A stretch of DNA of 64,000 bases from an uncultured Coriobacteriales bacterium. Its GTDB lineage: Bacteria; Actinomycetota; Coriobacteriia; Coriobacteriales; UMGS124. The translations under genes were made by a program, and so were the position numbers. The notes below the pieces were generated by a model, which worked only from the letters and a program-made list of their open reading frames with translations, searched no databases and was not told where the DNA came from. Below, piece by piece: positions 55,337 through 63,919 of this stretch. The stretch is from assembly GCA_934636245.1 (NCBI GenBank), contig CAKUAI010000003.1, positions 62,001-126,000 of the forward strand. Direction: 5' to 3'. Position 1 is the first letter of the stretch. The number at the start of each line of letters is the position of its first letter.

Positions 55337-56884
55337 ATGGGCATTGAGACGAAAAGCTTCACTCGTTCCAGCTTCGTTAAGGGTGCGTCGCTGGGAGTGG
55401 CCTCCGCTGCTGCCATGGCGCTGCTCGGGCGTGAGCCCCGTCCCGCGTTGGCCGCCGAGGACGTCGTCTGGGACGAGGAGTGCGACGTTCTGGTCGTAGG
55501 CTCTGGTTATTCTGGCCTCGCTGCCGCCTACGAGGCAAATCTTGCCGGCGCCGATGTGCGCATCATCGAGAAGCTCGCCATTTGCGGCGGCAACTCCCTT
55601 GTGGCCGACGGCGACTTCGCCGTGTGCGAGTCTGAGGGCCAGAAGGCGCTGGGCATCGAGGACTCTCCCGACATTTTCGTGCATGACATGCAGGTAGCGG
55701 GCCTGTTCCTCAACGACGTGGAGAAGTGCCGCCTCATTGCCGAGAAGTCCAACGAGACTTGGGAGTGGACGCGCGACGTGCTCGGCGTTGAGTGGCAGAC
55801 CAACAAGGACGGCATCGTCGAGCCCATCCCGTACGGCGGCCACAGCACTCTGCGCACACTGCACCCTGTGCTCGCCCACGGTTCAGCCATGGTTCTGCCG
55901 CTTATCGACAAGCTCTCCGAGCTGGGTCTCGAGATTCAGACCGAGACCATGCTGGCCAACCTGGTGAAGGACGAGAACGGCCGCGTCGTGGGCGCCGAGC
56001 TTCGCGTGGGCGCCTCCAACAACGACGTCACGTCCGGCGAGCCCCTGTACCTCAAGGCCCGCCGCGGCGTGGTCCTGGCCTCCGGCGGCTTCGGCCGCGA
56101 TGTTGCCTGGCGCAAGCAGCACGACCCGCGCCTCGACGAGTCCGTTGACTGCACAAACGCCGCCGGTGCCACCGCCGAGAGCCTTTGCACTGCCCTTGAT
56201 TGCGGCGCCCTGCCCGTGCACCTCGACTGGATCCAGTGTGGTCCCTGGTGCAGCCCCGACGAGGAGGGCTACGGCGTGAGCGCCACTTGGATTGACTCCG
56301 TGAACCCCTATGCTCCCGCGCTCAACCCCTTCACTGGTGAGCGTTGCACCAGCGAGCTTACCGACCGCAAGCGTTACTGCGACACGATTTTCGAGGTCGG
56401 CGAGCCCCTGATCCAGGTGAGCAACGAGAGCAACGTCCCCGAGTGGAGCCGCTACTCCCTCGACGCTGCTCTCGAGGCGGGCGTGAGCTGGAAGTTCGAC
56501 ACCCTCGAGGAGATCGCCGAGCGCTTCGGCATGCCGCTTGACGCTTTCAAGGCGCAGATGGAGCGCTACAACAAGATCGTCGAGACGAAGGTCGACGATG
56601 AGTTTGGCAAGACGATTCCCGCCGAGGCCAAGTCCGTTGAGCCTCCCTACATCGTCACGCGCATGTGGCCCAAGGTCCACCACACCATGGGCGGCGTGAA
56701 GACCGACCTCGACTGCCACGTGCTTGACGTTCGCCTGAACCCGATCCCCGGCCTGTTCGCAGCCGGCGAGATTACCGGCGGCATCCACGGTGCCTGCCGA
56801 CTCGGCTCCATGGCAACCGCCGACTGCCTGGTCAACGGCCGTATCGCCGGCCAGATGGCCGCCGCAGAGGAGCCTGTCGAGTAA
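55337..56884 (+). CDS. Tat-exported FAD-dependent fumarate reductase-like oxidoreductase
   Basis: A 515-residue flavoprotein. Residues 1-40 are an export signal (RSSFVKGASLGVASAAAMAL, cleavage near ALAA). The FAD-binding fold starts CDVLVVGSGYSGLAAAYEAN, with IIEKLAICGGNSLVADGDFA and the fumarate-reductase-like middle (PLYLKARRGVVLASGGFGRD). The C-terminal part has HHTMGGVKTDLDCHVLDVRL and GLFAAGEITGGIHGACRLGS. Relatives reduce urocanate, fumarate, steroids, cardiac glycosides or other enoates at the cell surface. The substrate here cannot be told. It has no heme-binding CxxCH domain, so electrons must come from a separate donor. Confidence 0.9.
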   Translation: MGIETKSFTRSSFVKGASLGVASAAAMALLGREPRPALAAEDVVWDEECDVLVVGSGYSGLAAAYEANLAGADVRIIEKLAICGGNSLVADGDFAVCESEGQKALGIEDSPDIFVHDMQVAGLFLNDVEKCRLIAEKSNETWEWTRDVLGVEWQTNKDGIVEPIPYGGHSTLRTLHPVLAHGSAMVLPLIDKLSELGLEIQTETMLANLVKDENGRVVGAELRVGASNNDVTSGEPLYLKARRGVVLASGGFGRDVAWRKQHDPRLDESVDCTNAAGATAESLCTALDCGALPVHLDWIQCGPWCSPDEEGYGVSATWIDSVNPYAPALNPFTGERCTSELTDRKRYCDTIFEVGEPLIQVSNESNVPEWSRYSLDAALEAGVSWKFDTLEEIAERFGMPLDAFKAQMERYNKIVETKVDDEFGKTIPAEAKSVEPPYIVTRMWPKVHHTMGGVKTDLDCHVLDVRLNPIPGLFAAGEITGGIHGACRLGSMATADCLVNGRIAGQMAAAEEPVE

Positions 56885-56951
56885 GGAGCGCGGAGAAGCG
56901 CGAATCGGGCGGTCTTGCGCCCGGGTTCGAGCTGGTTAGACAGCGTTGAGC

Positions 56952-57008
56952 GCCGGAGGGCCTTCACTCGGTATCTTGCCGAGCCAGGCCCTCCGGCTTT
57001 TTCGTTTG
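56952..57008 (+). terminator. Rho-independent terminator after the flavoprotein
   Basis: GCCGGAGGGCCT (56952-56963) pairs with AGGCCCTCCGGC (56986-56997), with an inner stem (CTCGG/CCGAG), and is followed by TTTTTCG. It separates the flavoprotein from the island that follows. Confidence 0.9.
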
Positions 57009-57041
57009 TTTAAGTAGACGAACCTGCTGGGCCTCAGCCGC

Positions 57042-57058
57042 GTCTAATCTCGATAGAC
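57042..57058. promoter_or_regulatory. Palindrome GTCTA-N7-TAGAC, site 1
   Basis: GTCTA (57042-57046) and TAGAC (57054-57058) match the palindrome upstream of the XRE gene (57495-57511). It lies just past that gene's 3' end. Confidence 0.5.
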
Positions 57059-57097
57059 GTAGTTTTTCAAAACCCACGTTTGCATTTGGCGTATGGG

Positions 57098-57442
57098 TTA
57101 TTTTAAGCGCCATCCCTTGGCGGTCGTCCTCATGATGTCGAGCACGTCCTCCTTGATGTTCGGGGGGAGGTGCCGCAGCAAAAGCAAGAACTCCTCCTCG
57201 GCTCCCGTGAGGGTGGAGAATCCTCCTTCGGAATCCGAATAGCCCAGGATGTCGTTGGGCGTGCACTTGAAAAGCTCTGCTAGAGCGACGATTCTGTCGG
57301 CTCCCAGCACTGCCCTACCCGTTTCCCAGGCGCTGTAGGTCGCTTTGCTGATCCCGAGCTGTGCGGCAACCTGCGCCTGGGTGAGGCCGGACGCTCTTCG
57401 TATATGAATGAGCGCGGTTAAGCGCGGGCCTATCCCGTCCAT
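57098..57442 (-). CDS. XRE-family transcriptional regulator
   Basis: The 114-residue protein (MDGIGPRLTALIHIRRASGL) has the XRE helix-turn-helix in residues 5-60 (TQAQVAAQLGISKATYSAWE, TGRAVLGADRIVALAELFKC, TPNDILGYSD) and a helical C-terminal tail. The TPNDILGY ending is like the prophage repressor's. ATG 57442 has an ideal aaaggaggca site. Two matching palindromes flank the gene, which fits autoregulation and control of the divergent secreted-protein genes. Confidence 0.85.
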   Translation of the reverse strand: MDGIGPRLTALIHIRRASGLTQAQVAAQLGISKATYSAWETGRAVLGADRIVALAELFKCTPNDILGYSDSEGGFSTLTGAEEEFLLLLRHLPPNIKEDVLDIMRTTAKGWRLK

Positions 57443-57494
57443 TGCATGCCTCCTTTTGGTCAAGGGGCACTTTGACGCTGCAAATGGAATGTAT

Positions 57495-57511
57495 GTCTAA
57501 TGTCATTAGAC
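57495..57511. promoter_or_regulatory. Palindrome GTCTA-N7-TAGAC, site 2 (XRE operator candidate)
   Basis: GTCTAATG and CATTAGAC (57495-57502, 57504-57511) form an 8-bp perfect palindrome about a central T in the divergent promoter region, 53 bases upstream of the XRE start. A partial TAGAC/AGAC repeat follows to 57520. Confidence 0.6.
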
Positions 57512-57674
57512 TTAAAAGACTAATAAGCGTAGAATCTAACGACGTTGTACTTGTTGGCTAACCTGGAGAGATTTTTGAGCTCAGATCAACAGGGACAGCG
57601 AAGCACAAGCACAACGACGTATCCAACGCAGAGATGGTCCGCAGTTGAGGACCAGCAGGGGAAAGGACATTGTT

Positions 57675-58346
57675 ATGAGCCTGTCGATTACAAGGAAAAG
57701 CATTGCAGCGGGATGCCTGGCGGGCCTCATGTTGTGTGGAACCGGGTTGATTGCGCCTGTAAGCGGGAACTTTGATGCGAGCGTCCTTGCGCCTGTTATC
57801 GCCCAGGCAAAGTCCTCGTCCACCGCTTCGACCATCAAGAACGGCGAGTTCTCAATGTCCTACAGCGAGTTCGTGGACAACTTGAACACCGCATTCAAGA
57901 GCTCGCAGCTTACCGAATTCGCAGAGCTTGAAGCAGTAGTGTTCTCAAGCGGCTCAGAGCTTCGCATCGACATCATGCGCGGAACCAAAATCATCGGCTA
58001 TGCAAAGCTTTATGACGACAACGACAACGAGCTCAGTAAGAAGCAGGCATCCAAAGGGTTCGATGACGCGACCTTCTTCATTCCGATGGAGGATGACGAT
58101 TCTACGACCTACGGAACGGTCATCATGTACGCGGCGTTCTATGCCACCAATCCAGAGCTTGCCCCAAGGGGCGTAGAGCGCCTCGGGTCGTCGGGGGTCA
58201 ATGACATCGTGAGCGCGCTCACCGATAGCGTCGAAGTCGTCTCGGAATCTCCTGCCATTATGGGCGGCGGCGTGAGCTACCAGGGAATCAAGTACACGCT
58301 CCTTCTCGCGGACGACACGTTTGTCGCAGGCGTTGAAGTCAAATAG
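57675..58346 (+). CDS. Secreted protein of unknown function, island gene 1
   Basis: A 223-residue protein with a signal peptide (SITRKSIAAGCLAGLMLCGT; RK in place of RR, cleavage near AQA at residue 43-45). The mature part (STASTIKNGEFSMSYSEFVD, VNDIVSALTDSVEVVSESPA) is small and beta-rich, with no cysteines in the mature portion. It is the first gene of the divergent unit from the XRE regulator. The ribosome site is gaaaggaca. Confidence 0.6.
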   Translation: MSLSITRKSIAAGCLAGLMLCGTGLIAPVSGNFDASVLAPVIAQAKSSSTASTIKNGEFSMSYSEFVDNLNTAFKSSQLTEFAELEAVVFSSGSELRIDIMRGTKIIGYAKLYDDNDNELSKKQASKGFDDATFFIPMEDDDSTTYGTVIMYAAFYATNPELAPRGVERLGSSGVNDIVSALTDSVEVVSESPAIMGGGVSYQGIKYTLLLADDTFVAGVEVK

Positions 58347-58606
58347 CCAAGAATCACGAGGCTCACAATCAAGTCGGTATCTTCGCGGAATCCGTCGCTG
58401 CTCGACACGGGGTTTCCCATGCGGGCGAGACTCCTGCTGCCTGATAGCCCAGCTGAAGAGGGTTCTTCTGCAGATACCAGGCAAATATAGGTGAACCATA
58501 GCCGGGCGCAGCCTTGGCAGCAATCACCAAGGATGATGCGAAGCATCTGGTAAACGAACTGAGTGAATGCAGCAAATGTAACCGACCGAACAGAAAGGGC
58601 ATTGCA

Positions 58607-59920
58607 ATGGAAAAGGTAATTTCTAGAAGGGAAGCGGTAAAAGGGGCAGCGTTGATGCTGCTATGCGGCATGTCGGCGACGAGCACCGCAATGGCCGCAA
58701 CGACGGTTTCGGGTGGCGGTGGCGGCCGCTACTCTGCGCCTGTTTCCACGGATGACAAAAGCATTCCGAAGACAAACATCGTGACAATTGACTCGTACGA
58801 TGAGGTTCCTACCAGCCTCATGAACGTCGTGTTACGAAACTATCTTCAGCTGCTCGACCTTCCGTTCAGCAAGACGGGCTTCGACGCGAGCTCGCCCGAT
58901 GACGCGAGCTCGACGGATAAGCCGCTTTTCGAGTTGGCGAACGGCAAACTGGCCGGACAGAAGACCGACAAAGTCGCAGTGAGATATGACGCCGTTGAGA
59001 CCGGCGAAGAGAAGGCGTCGAAGCTATATTTCTGTGTGTACGGGGCGCTGAATGACCATTGCGAGGGCAAAACCCAGGAGGTCATCGATGCAATTGCGGC
59101 GTCTCTTGGGCTCGACTCGCTGGAATACACAACCGAACAGTCCGAGGATATCAACTGCTCCATTTTGATCAAGGGCGCCGAGCTTGTTCTCGACATTACG
59201 AACAACCTCGGCCTGGTCAGCGTTGTGGTCAGGCGTTCGGAAGCGCATTCTAAAGCCGTGGGTGATGTCAGCACTGCTGGGCTCGGCAAGCTCGCCGATT
59301 GGGTCTGGAGCATTGACGCGGGTCTCTACACTGGCGAAAGCTACAACAATATGATTGCCCTGGTCAGCGAGGGCGGTGCGGCCTGGTCGGTGCTGAATGG
59401 CGCCGAGGTGACCGCCGCGGCGGTCTTTGATGCGACGAGCCAGCTCCAAAACGCCGTCGACTCGCTCGTGACGCTCATGTTCCCGTTCACGGCCAGCGAC
59501 TTCATGGTCAATCTCAATGGCGCTTTGGAGAAAGTGAAGGATAAGACCGGCGCTCTTTACGTCGCACTCCCTGGCCAAACGAAAGATGGCGGGGCCTGCA
59601 TTTTCGTCTACGACTCCAACCTTAGTCAGCCGACGGTTGCAATAGCATTTCTTGACGGCGATGAGGCGACCGTGCCCAGCGCGGATGTTGGTGGAATCTG
59701 GCGGGTCTTGGTTTTCCAGACGGGTTCGCTTGACGATTTTGCTCCGATCGTGATTGCTTCGATTATGGCCGAAGACCAAACGATCGGACTAAAAACAGCG
59801 ACTGATGTGTATGGCGATACCCTCAATGCCGTGAAAAACGGTGAGGAATACTGGTACAACGGCCGTCGCTTCGGTCTCCAGGCCAGCGACACTGCCGTCT
59901 TCATCATTTCGGCGAGCTAG
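58607..59920 (+). CDS. Tat-signal secreted protein, island gene 2
   Basis: A 437-residue protein with a Tat-type signal (SRREAVKGAALMLLCGMSAT, cleavage near AMA) and a glycine-rich linker (VSGGGGGRYS). The mature part has an N-terminal domain (SYDEVPTSLMNVVLRNYLQL to the SILIKGAELVLDITNNLGLV region) related in layout to island gene 1 and a C-terminal domain (LVTLMFPFTASDFMVNLNGA, AEDQTIGLKTATDVYGDTLN, EEYWYNGRRFGLQASD). No family recognised; extracellular location is inferred. Confidence 0.6.
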   Translation: MEKVISRREAVKGAALMLLCGMSATSTAMAATTVSGGGGGRYSAPVSTDDKSIPKTNIVTIDSYDEVPTSLMNVVLRNYLQLLDLPFSKTGFDASSPDDASSTDKPLFELANGKLAGQKTDKVAVRYDAVETGEEKASKLYFCVYGALNDHCEGKTQEVIDAIAASLGLDSLEYTTEQSEDINCSILIKGAELVLDITNNLGLVSVVVRRSEAHSKAVGDVSTAGLGKLADWVWSIDAGLYTGESYNNMIALVSEGGAAWSVLNGAEVTAAAVFDATSQLQNAVDSLVTLMFPFTASDFMVNLNGALEKVKDKTGALYVALPGQTKDGGACIFVYDSNLSQPTVAIAFLDGDEATVPSADVGGIWRVLVFQTGSLDDFAPIVIASIMAEDQTIGLKTATDVYGDTLNAVKNGEEYWYNGRRFGLQASDTAVFIISAS

Positions 59921-60043
59921 AGATTTTGGGCAGGCGGGGCGCTGCTGGTCAAAGGCAGCGTCCCGCCGTGTTCTGGTGGGCATGCGGAAGTTCAGCTCGG
60001 AGGTCCGCATATCTATTCGATGCCTTCGTTTAGGAGGAGACCT

Positions 60044-60283
60044 ATGACCGAAAACGGCGACAAAGGGCCAGATGAGACGAACGTTCTCATGGCCATTGGG
60101 TTGGCAATCATCGCCATCTTCATGCTCTGGTGTTTCTCATCCTGCGGCGGCCCGCCAAGCTCGTCATACCACTCGAGCAGCAGCTACTCCAGCAGCAAAA
60201 AGAGCAGCTCTGGTTGGGACGCAGCCGTTGAGGAAGCGAGCCACTACCACTACGACTCTGCGGGACACATCTACAGGGATTAA
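60044..60283 (+). CDS. Serine-rich membrane-anchored small protein, island gene 3
   Basis: A 79-residue protein: short charged N terminus, one membrane helix (NVLMAIGLAIIAIFMLWCFS), then a serine/tyrosine-rich segment (SSSYHSSSSYSSSKKSSSG) and an acidic-to-histidine-rich tail (WDAAVEEASHYHYDSAGHIY). An N-in, C-out anchor is likely. The ribosome site is taggaggaga. Confidence 0.55.
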   Translation: MTENGDKGPDETNVLMAIGLAIIAIFMLWCFSSCGGPPSSSYHSSSSYSSSKKSSSGWDAAVEEASHYHYDSAGHIYRD

Positions 60284-60301
60284 AGAAAGAAGGGCATTAC
60301 G

Positions 60302-61453
60302 ATGGAATTCCGCATGACAAGAAGAGAGATGCTGGTGGGGCTTGGTCTTGTTGGGACGTCGCTTTGTTTCCCGTATATCGCCCATGGAACCGAGGCTGCC
60401 CCTTCTGATTCGAACGCAGTCAAGACAAAACAAATCGTTTGGAATGAGCTGCAGTTCGACGTTCCTGCCTCTTTCGAATGGAACGAGACCGGGAATTGCA
60501 ACGGCATCCAGGTCGAGTGCCCTGTATACAGCGGTTTTGACAACGGCATAGCCCAGGTCTTCTTTGTGAAGAGATGGACCGTGGACGATTTCTCGGAGGA
60601 CTCATGGGCCAACCTCCTTACCTGCGACTTGTCTGCTTGGATTGACTGCGTCGTCACCAGCGATACGATGCTGCTCGGTTTTGACTACTGGGACGCCAAG
60701 TCTTACAACAACGGTGACGTCAGGATTCTGGCCGTGTTTGGCAAAGACCATGAGCACAGCGACGAGAAGAAAGTGTGCGCCATGGCCACGGATGGCACTT
60801 CGGCCTGGTACATATGCCTTTTTTTCACCGACAACAACGACGACGACGCCACACAACGCGCCGTTGACTTGATACTGGGCAGCGCGACGTTGGCGCAGGG
60901 AGAAGCGGACTCCATCGACAGTGCTCCTCTAATCTCTTACGAGAAAGAGACCCTTGAGACTCAGGGTCTCTCGGTCGACCTCCCTGCGGGGTACCAACAG
61001 GATGAAGGCGGGGAGCACGCTTGGAGCGGCTACGTCAACGGGGTTTACTACCAGGTGACCATCGAGACCTTGGTTTCGAAGGGGTCGGACGATTGGTATG
61101 CCGTCGGCTACATCAAGGATGCCGACGGGCTTGAGTCCATAGCCAAGGAGTGCATTCTCAGCGACCCCGAACAATCCAACGTCGTGGTGTTTGGCAACAA
61201 GAGCTATTCGAATGAACACGTCGACGTGGCCGCGCTCTTCTGTTACATGGACTCTGACCCTGACAACGACCTGGTTATTGCTGCCGTTGTCGGTCGGGAG
61301 AGGGCCTGGCTTGTCGGGGTATGGGTGCAGTGCGAGGGTGATGACGAGATGGCCATCTCCCTTGTTGACCAGATTGCGGCGAGTATGACCGACGAGGCCG
61401 AGACGAAACGAGGCAAGGCAGCCCTGCTGGAAAAGAGCAAGGCGAGGGGCTAG
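60302..61453 (+). CDS. Tat-signal secreted protein with internal duplication, island gene 4
   Basis: A 383-residue protein with a clear Tat signal (MTRREMLVGLGLVGTSLCFP). The mature part holds two copies of one domain: residues about 46-200 (ELQFDVPASFEWNETGNCNG, RAVDLILGSATL) and 220-375 (GLSVDLPAGYQQDEGGEHAW, SLVDQIAASMT), each starting with a strand-[DL]-P-A and ending with a helix. Such duplicated LpqN/PsbP-like layouts occur in exported actinobacterial proteins, but the match is by pattern only. Confidence 0.6.
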   Translation: MEFRMTRREMLVGLGLVGTSLCFPYIAHGTEAAPSDSNAVKTKQIVWNELQFDVPASFEWNETGNCNGIQVECPVYSGFDNGIAQVFFVKRWTVDDFSEDSWANLLTCDLSAWIDCVVTSDTMLLGFDYWDAKSYNNGDVRILAVFGKDHEHSDEKKVCAMATDGTSAWYICLFFTDNNDDDATQRAVDLILGSATLAQGEADSIDSAPLISYEKETLETQGLSVDLPAGYQQDEGGEHAWSGYVNGVYYQVTIETLVSKGSDDWYAVGYIKDADGLESIAKECILSDPEQSNVVVFGNKSYSNEHVDVAALFCYMDSDPDNDLVIAAVVGRERAWLVGVWVQCEGDDEMAISLVDQIAASMTDEAETKRGKAALLEKSKARG

Positions 61454-61493
61454 TCAATCGTTGGACATTCATATCAAGAGGAGATGATTCACC

Positions 61494-61694
61494 GTGTACA
61501 CACCGCCTGGGTTCATTGTCCTGATAATCGCAATTGTCCTGCTGATTGCCTACATCCTGCTCATCAACCTCTTCATCGGGGTTGTCGAGGCCAAGGGCTA
61601 CGCCGTCGCGAGCTGGCAGCTGTGGTTCCTCGGCATCGTCTTCACGCCGCTTGTGGTGGCGCTGTACGCTGCGATTCTGCCCGATAGGGGGTAG
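61494..61694 (+). CDS. Two-helix membrane protein, island gene 5
   Basis: A GTG start after gaggagatg encodes 66 residues with two hydrophobic helices (PPGFIVLIIAIVLLIAYILL, WLFLGIVFTPLVVAL-like second) ending PDRG. The layout fits a small integral membrane protein of unknown role in the island unit. An ATG nine bases upstream opens another, less plausible frame. Confidence 0.5.
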   Translation: MYTPPGFIVLIIAIVLLIAYILLINLFIGVVEAKGYAVASWQLWFLGIVFTPLVVALYAAILPDRG

Positions 61695-61779
61695 AAGATG
61701 TACTCACCCGCAACTCAAAGCGTCGTTCCCTGTGAGAGAGGCTGGTGACGGCGCTATATCGTAGTGATTGGAGGAGCAT

Positions 61780-62628
61780 ATGAAACGCAGAACGTTTCTT
61801 GCATCGGCAGCAACTGTGCTCAGCTCGATTGTGTGGTCACCGTGCCTTGCGTTGGCGAAGGCTGACTTCTCTTTCTTGGACGAAATGTCTGAAGAGGAGC
61901 TTGAGGAGTTGCAGGCAGAGGTGCGGAATCGTCTGAGGGGTATGGATAGGGCGAATGAGTTTGGAACTGTCGTCGTCACTGCCGTCACTGAAGGCGAGAT
62001 TACGTTCAGGGGGATACCGTGGGGAGCTACAATGAACGAAACGTGTGGACTGCTTGAGGCGGACGGGTTGCGCAGCGGTCAAGCCGTGGGACACGATATA
62101 TACAGGCCATCCTTAATTTCTTACAGAAATTGCAGCCATGCCGGAGATAGCGTCGAAGACGGCGGAATTCAAATCGATTACAGCGATGTTCCGGTCGCCG
62201 GGTCTGCGGCGGAGGCGACCCTTTGCTTCAGGTACCCGCTCGATGACGACGGGCGGCTTGATTGCTCGGACGGTAGCGCTCAGTTCTACCTCGCACGCTA
62301 CGCCCTGACCTTTGACGACCCGCTCGGAGCGTATAGTGACATAAAGGCAAAGCTCGATGGCGTATACGGTGAATGCTCTGTGTCGTCCGAGGGAGGTTGG
62401 GCCGATGACAGGGCGAACACCTGGACTGACAAAGACGGCAACTGGGTCAGGCTCTCGCTTTATGAAGGCTATGATGAGTACACCTATTCGGGATATATCC
62501 TGCTGATTTACTGTGCTTCCGGAGCTGAGGATGCTCTCGATGAGATTGAGGGCGCGGCTCGACGGCTGAGGGTGGATGCGGAACGGGGCAAGCGCGAGAC
62601 AAATCAAGGCAATGTCTCTGGCCTGTAA
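61780..62628 (+). CDS. Tat-signal secreted protein, island gene 6
   Basis: A 282-residue protein with a Tat signal (MKRRTFLASAATVLSSIVWS, cleavage near ALA), a short acidic coiled segment (SEEELEELQAEVRNRLRGMD) and a beta-rich part (ITFRGIPWGATMNETCGLLE, LARYALTFDDPLGAYSDIKA, WVRLSLYEGYDEYTYSGYIL). The IPWGAT turn resembles extracellular domains of the type found in S-layer-associated or lipid-binding proteins, but no family is certain. ATG 61780 has a gaggagcat site. Confidence 0.6.
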   Translation: MKRRTFLASAATVLSSIVWSPCLALAKADFSFLDEMSEEELEELQAEVRNRLRGMDRANEFGTVVVTAVTEGEITFRGIPWGATMNETCGLLEADGLRSGQAVGHDIYRPSLISYRNCSHAGDSVEDGGIQIDYSDVPVAGSAAEATLCFRYPLDDDGRLDCSDGSAQFYLARYALTFDDPLGAYSDIKAKLDGVYGECSVSSEGGWADDRANTWTDKDGNWVRLSLYEGYDEYTYSGYILLIYCASGAEDALDEIEGAARRLRVDAERGKRETNQGNVSGL

Positions 62629-62667
62629 TTAAAACAAGCAAAAGATGCCAGAACGGCGTTGGCTATC

Positions 62668-62693
62668 AAGACCCGCTTCATGCGGGTCTTTTC
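62668..62693 (+). terminator. Rho-independent terminator ending the island operon
   Basis: AAGACCCGC (62668-62676) pairs with GCGGGTCTT (62682-62690) around TTCAT, followed by TTCAT. It lies 40 bases after island gene 6. Confidence 0.8.
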
Positions 62694-62719
62694 ATATAAG
62701 CAAGTAAAGTTAGTCGTGC

Positions 62720-62901
62720 ACGCTGGTATCGGAATGCGAGATGGCTTCGCCACCCGCAAGGCGAGGAACGGCATAAGCCCTGCGAGGCTGAAGTACATCA
62801 TGGGGCATGCAGACATCGCGACCACGTACAACATCTACACCCACCTGGGCTTCGAGGATGTGCGTGAGGAGGTGCTGAGGATTGAGAGGGAGGGTCTCTG
62901 A
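62720..62901 (+). pseudogene. Tyrosine recombinase C-terminal remnant
   Basis: Only the last part of a tyrosine recombinase remains: LKYIMGHADIATTYNIYTHL then GFEDVREEVLRIEREGL. It keeps the H/W box (MGHADIATT) and the nucleophile tyrosine (TYNIYTH) but lacks both catalytic arginines and the N-terminal domains. It directly follows the island's terminator, so it may be the stub of the integrase that once moved the island. Any start codon is unlikely to be used. Confidence 0.8.
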
Positions 62902-62982
62902 GGACGGCGTTTCCAGGTTGTCGTTTCAGGGATTTCCTGCTCGCACTCAGTAGCGCTGGTTGCTGAAACACCTGGTAAAGCT

Positions 62983-63019
62983 TGTGGTAGAAACTGTCTG
63001 AAATCGGCTTTCTACCACA
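62983..63019. repeat. 11-bp inverted repeat downstream of the integrase remnant
   Basis: TGTGGTAGAAA (62983-62993) and TTTCTACCACA (63009-63019) pair perfectly across 15 bases. Followed by TTTTG, so it could be a terminator, or a recombinase arm site near a former attachment point. Confidence 0.6.
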
Positions 63020-63161
63020 TTTTGTACCAAAAATTCCCGCCTTGACGTCCATTTTGCCATCGATGTGGTGTTGTTCACGTTGGTTGACCGCATTCTCAAG
63101 CATCCCCACATATGCTATTCTACCTGCTTGAACATCGACCTTCAGCAAAGGAGCCCGCCTT

Positions 63162-63632
63162 ATGCAAACGCCCATCCGAATCCTTTTCGTCTGCAAGGGC
63201 AACATCTGTAGGTCGCCCATGTGTGAGTTCGTGATGCGGGATTTGGCCATGAGGGCGGGGAGGGCCAACGAGTTCCGCATCGCTTCGGCGGCCACCACGA
63301 GCGAGGAAATCGGCAACTCGGTGCATCCTGGCACCAAGCGCATGCTTGCGGCGCACGACATTGCTTGCGTGGGCAAGACGGCCCGCCAAGTCAAGCGCGA
63401 CGAGTACAAGAGCTGGGATCTTGTCGTTGCAATGGACGATGAGAACGTTTGCGACCTCATGCGCGTCTTTCGCAACGACCCCGAGCACAAGGTGCACAAG
63501 CTCATGGAATACGTTGAGGGAGGCGACCTCACCACCGCCCGCGCCGTCGCCGACCCCTGGTATACCGGCGACTTCGAGACGACCTGGAATGACGTCCTCG
63601 CCGGTTGTCAGGGGATTCTCGCCGCAATGTAG
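63162..63632 (+). CDS. Low-molecular-weight protein-tyrosine phosphatase
   Basis: The 156-residue enzyme has the signature CKGNICRSPMCEFV (CxxxxxRS P-loop) at residues 11-20 and the general-acid loop ADPWYTGDFETTW (DP motif) near 130. Lengths and order match LMW-PTPs, which remove phosphate from tyrosine in regulatory or polysaccharide-synthesis proteins. ATG 63162 follows agcaaaggagcc. No tyrosine kinase gene is visible beside it. Confidence 0.93.
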   Translation: MQTPIRILFVCKGNICRSPMCEFVMRDLAMRAGRANEFRIASAATTSEEIGNSVHPGTKRMLAAHDIACVGKTARQVKRDEYKSWDLVVAMDDENVCDLMRVFRNDPEHKVHKLMEYVEGGDLTTARAVADPWYTGDFETTWNDVLAGCQGILAAM

Positions 63633-63919
63633 GGGTTGGCAGCCGAGCTGCCCCGAAAAAGGCCGTATGTTTGCGTTTTAATTTGACCGGGTAAGGTAGC
63701 CGACCATATGCGCCTAACGTTTTGCCTGGTAGATTGACTGCTGCTTCAGCGGGCTACTCTGCTTGCTGGATTAAAACGCAAACATGCACGTTTTTTGCGA
63801 TGCAGGCAGTCATATGGCGCGCATGATTGGCCTACTGCCACAGTGGGCGCTCCGACTGCGTGTCTGTTGAGTAATCGCTTGTAATAATCAAGCGATTCTA
63901 TCTGCTTAATTACTTAACG
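63633..63919. other. Gene-free stretch with a 119-bp inverted-repeat element
   Basis: Nothing coding is supported here. A perfect 15-bp inverted repeat bounds 63667-63785 (ATGTTTGCGTTTTAA and its complement) with about 89 bases between. A second, smaller palindrome (63873-63881 with 63889-63897, 9 bp) lies ahead of the next frame and could be a terminator or operator. Confidence 0.5.

Noticed and set aside
63162..63632. Arsenate reductase of the LMW-PTP type
   Set aside because: The DP acid loop with a conserved tryptophan-tyrosine and the P-loop ending RS fit tyrosine phosphatases better, and the extra redox cysteines of ArsC are not at the expected positions.
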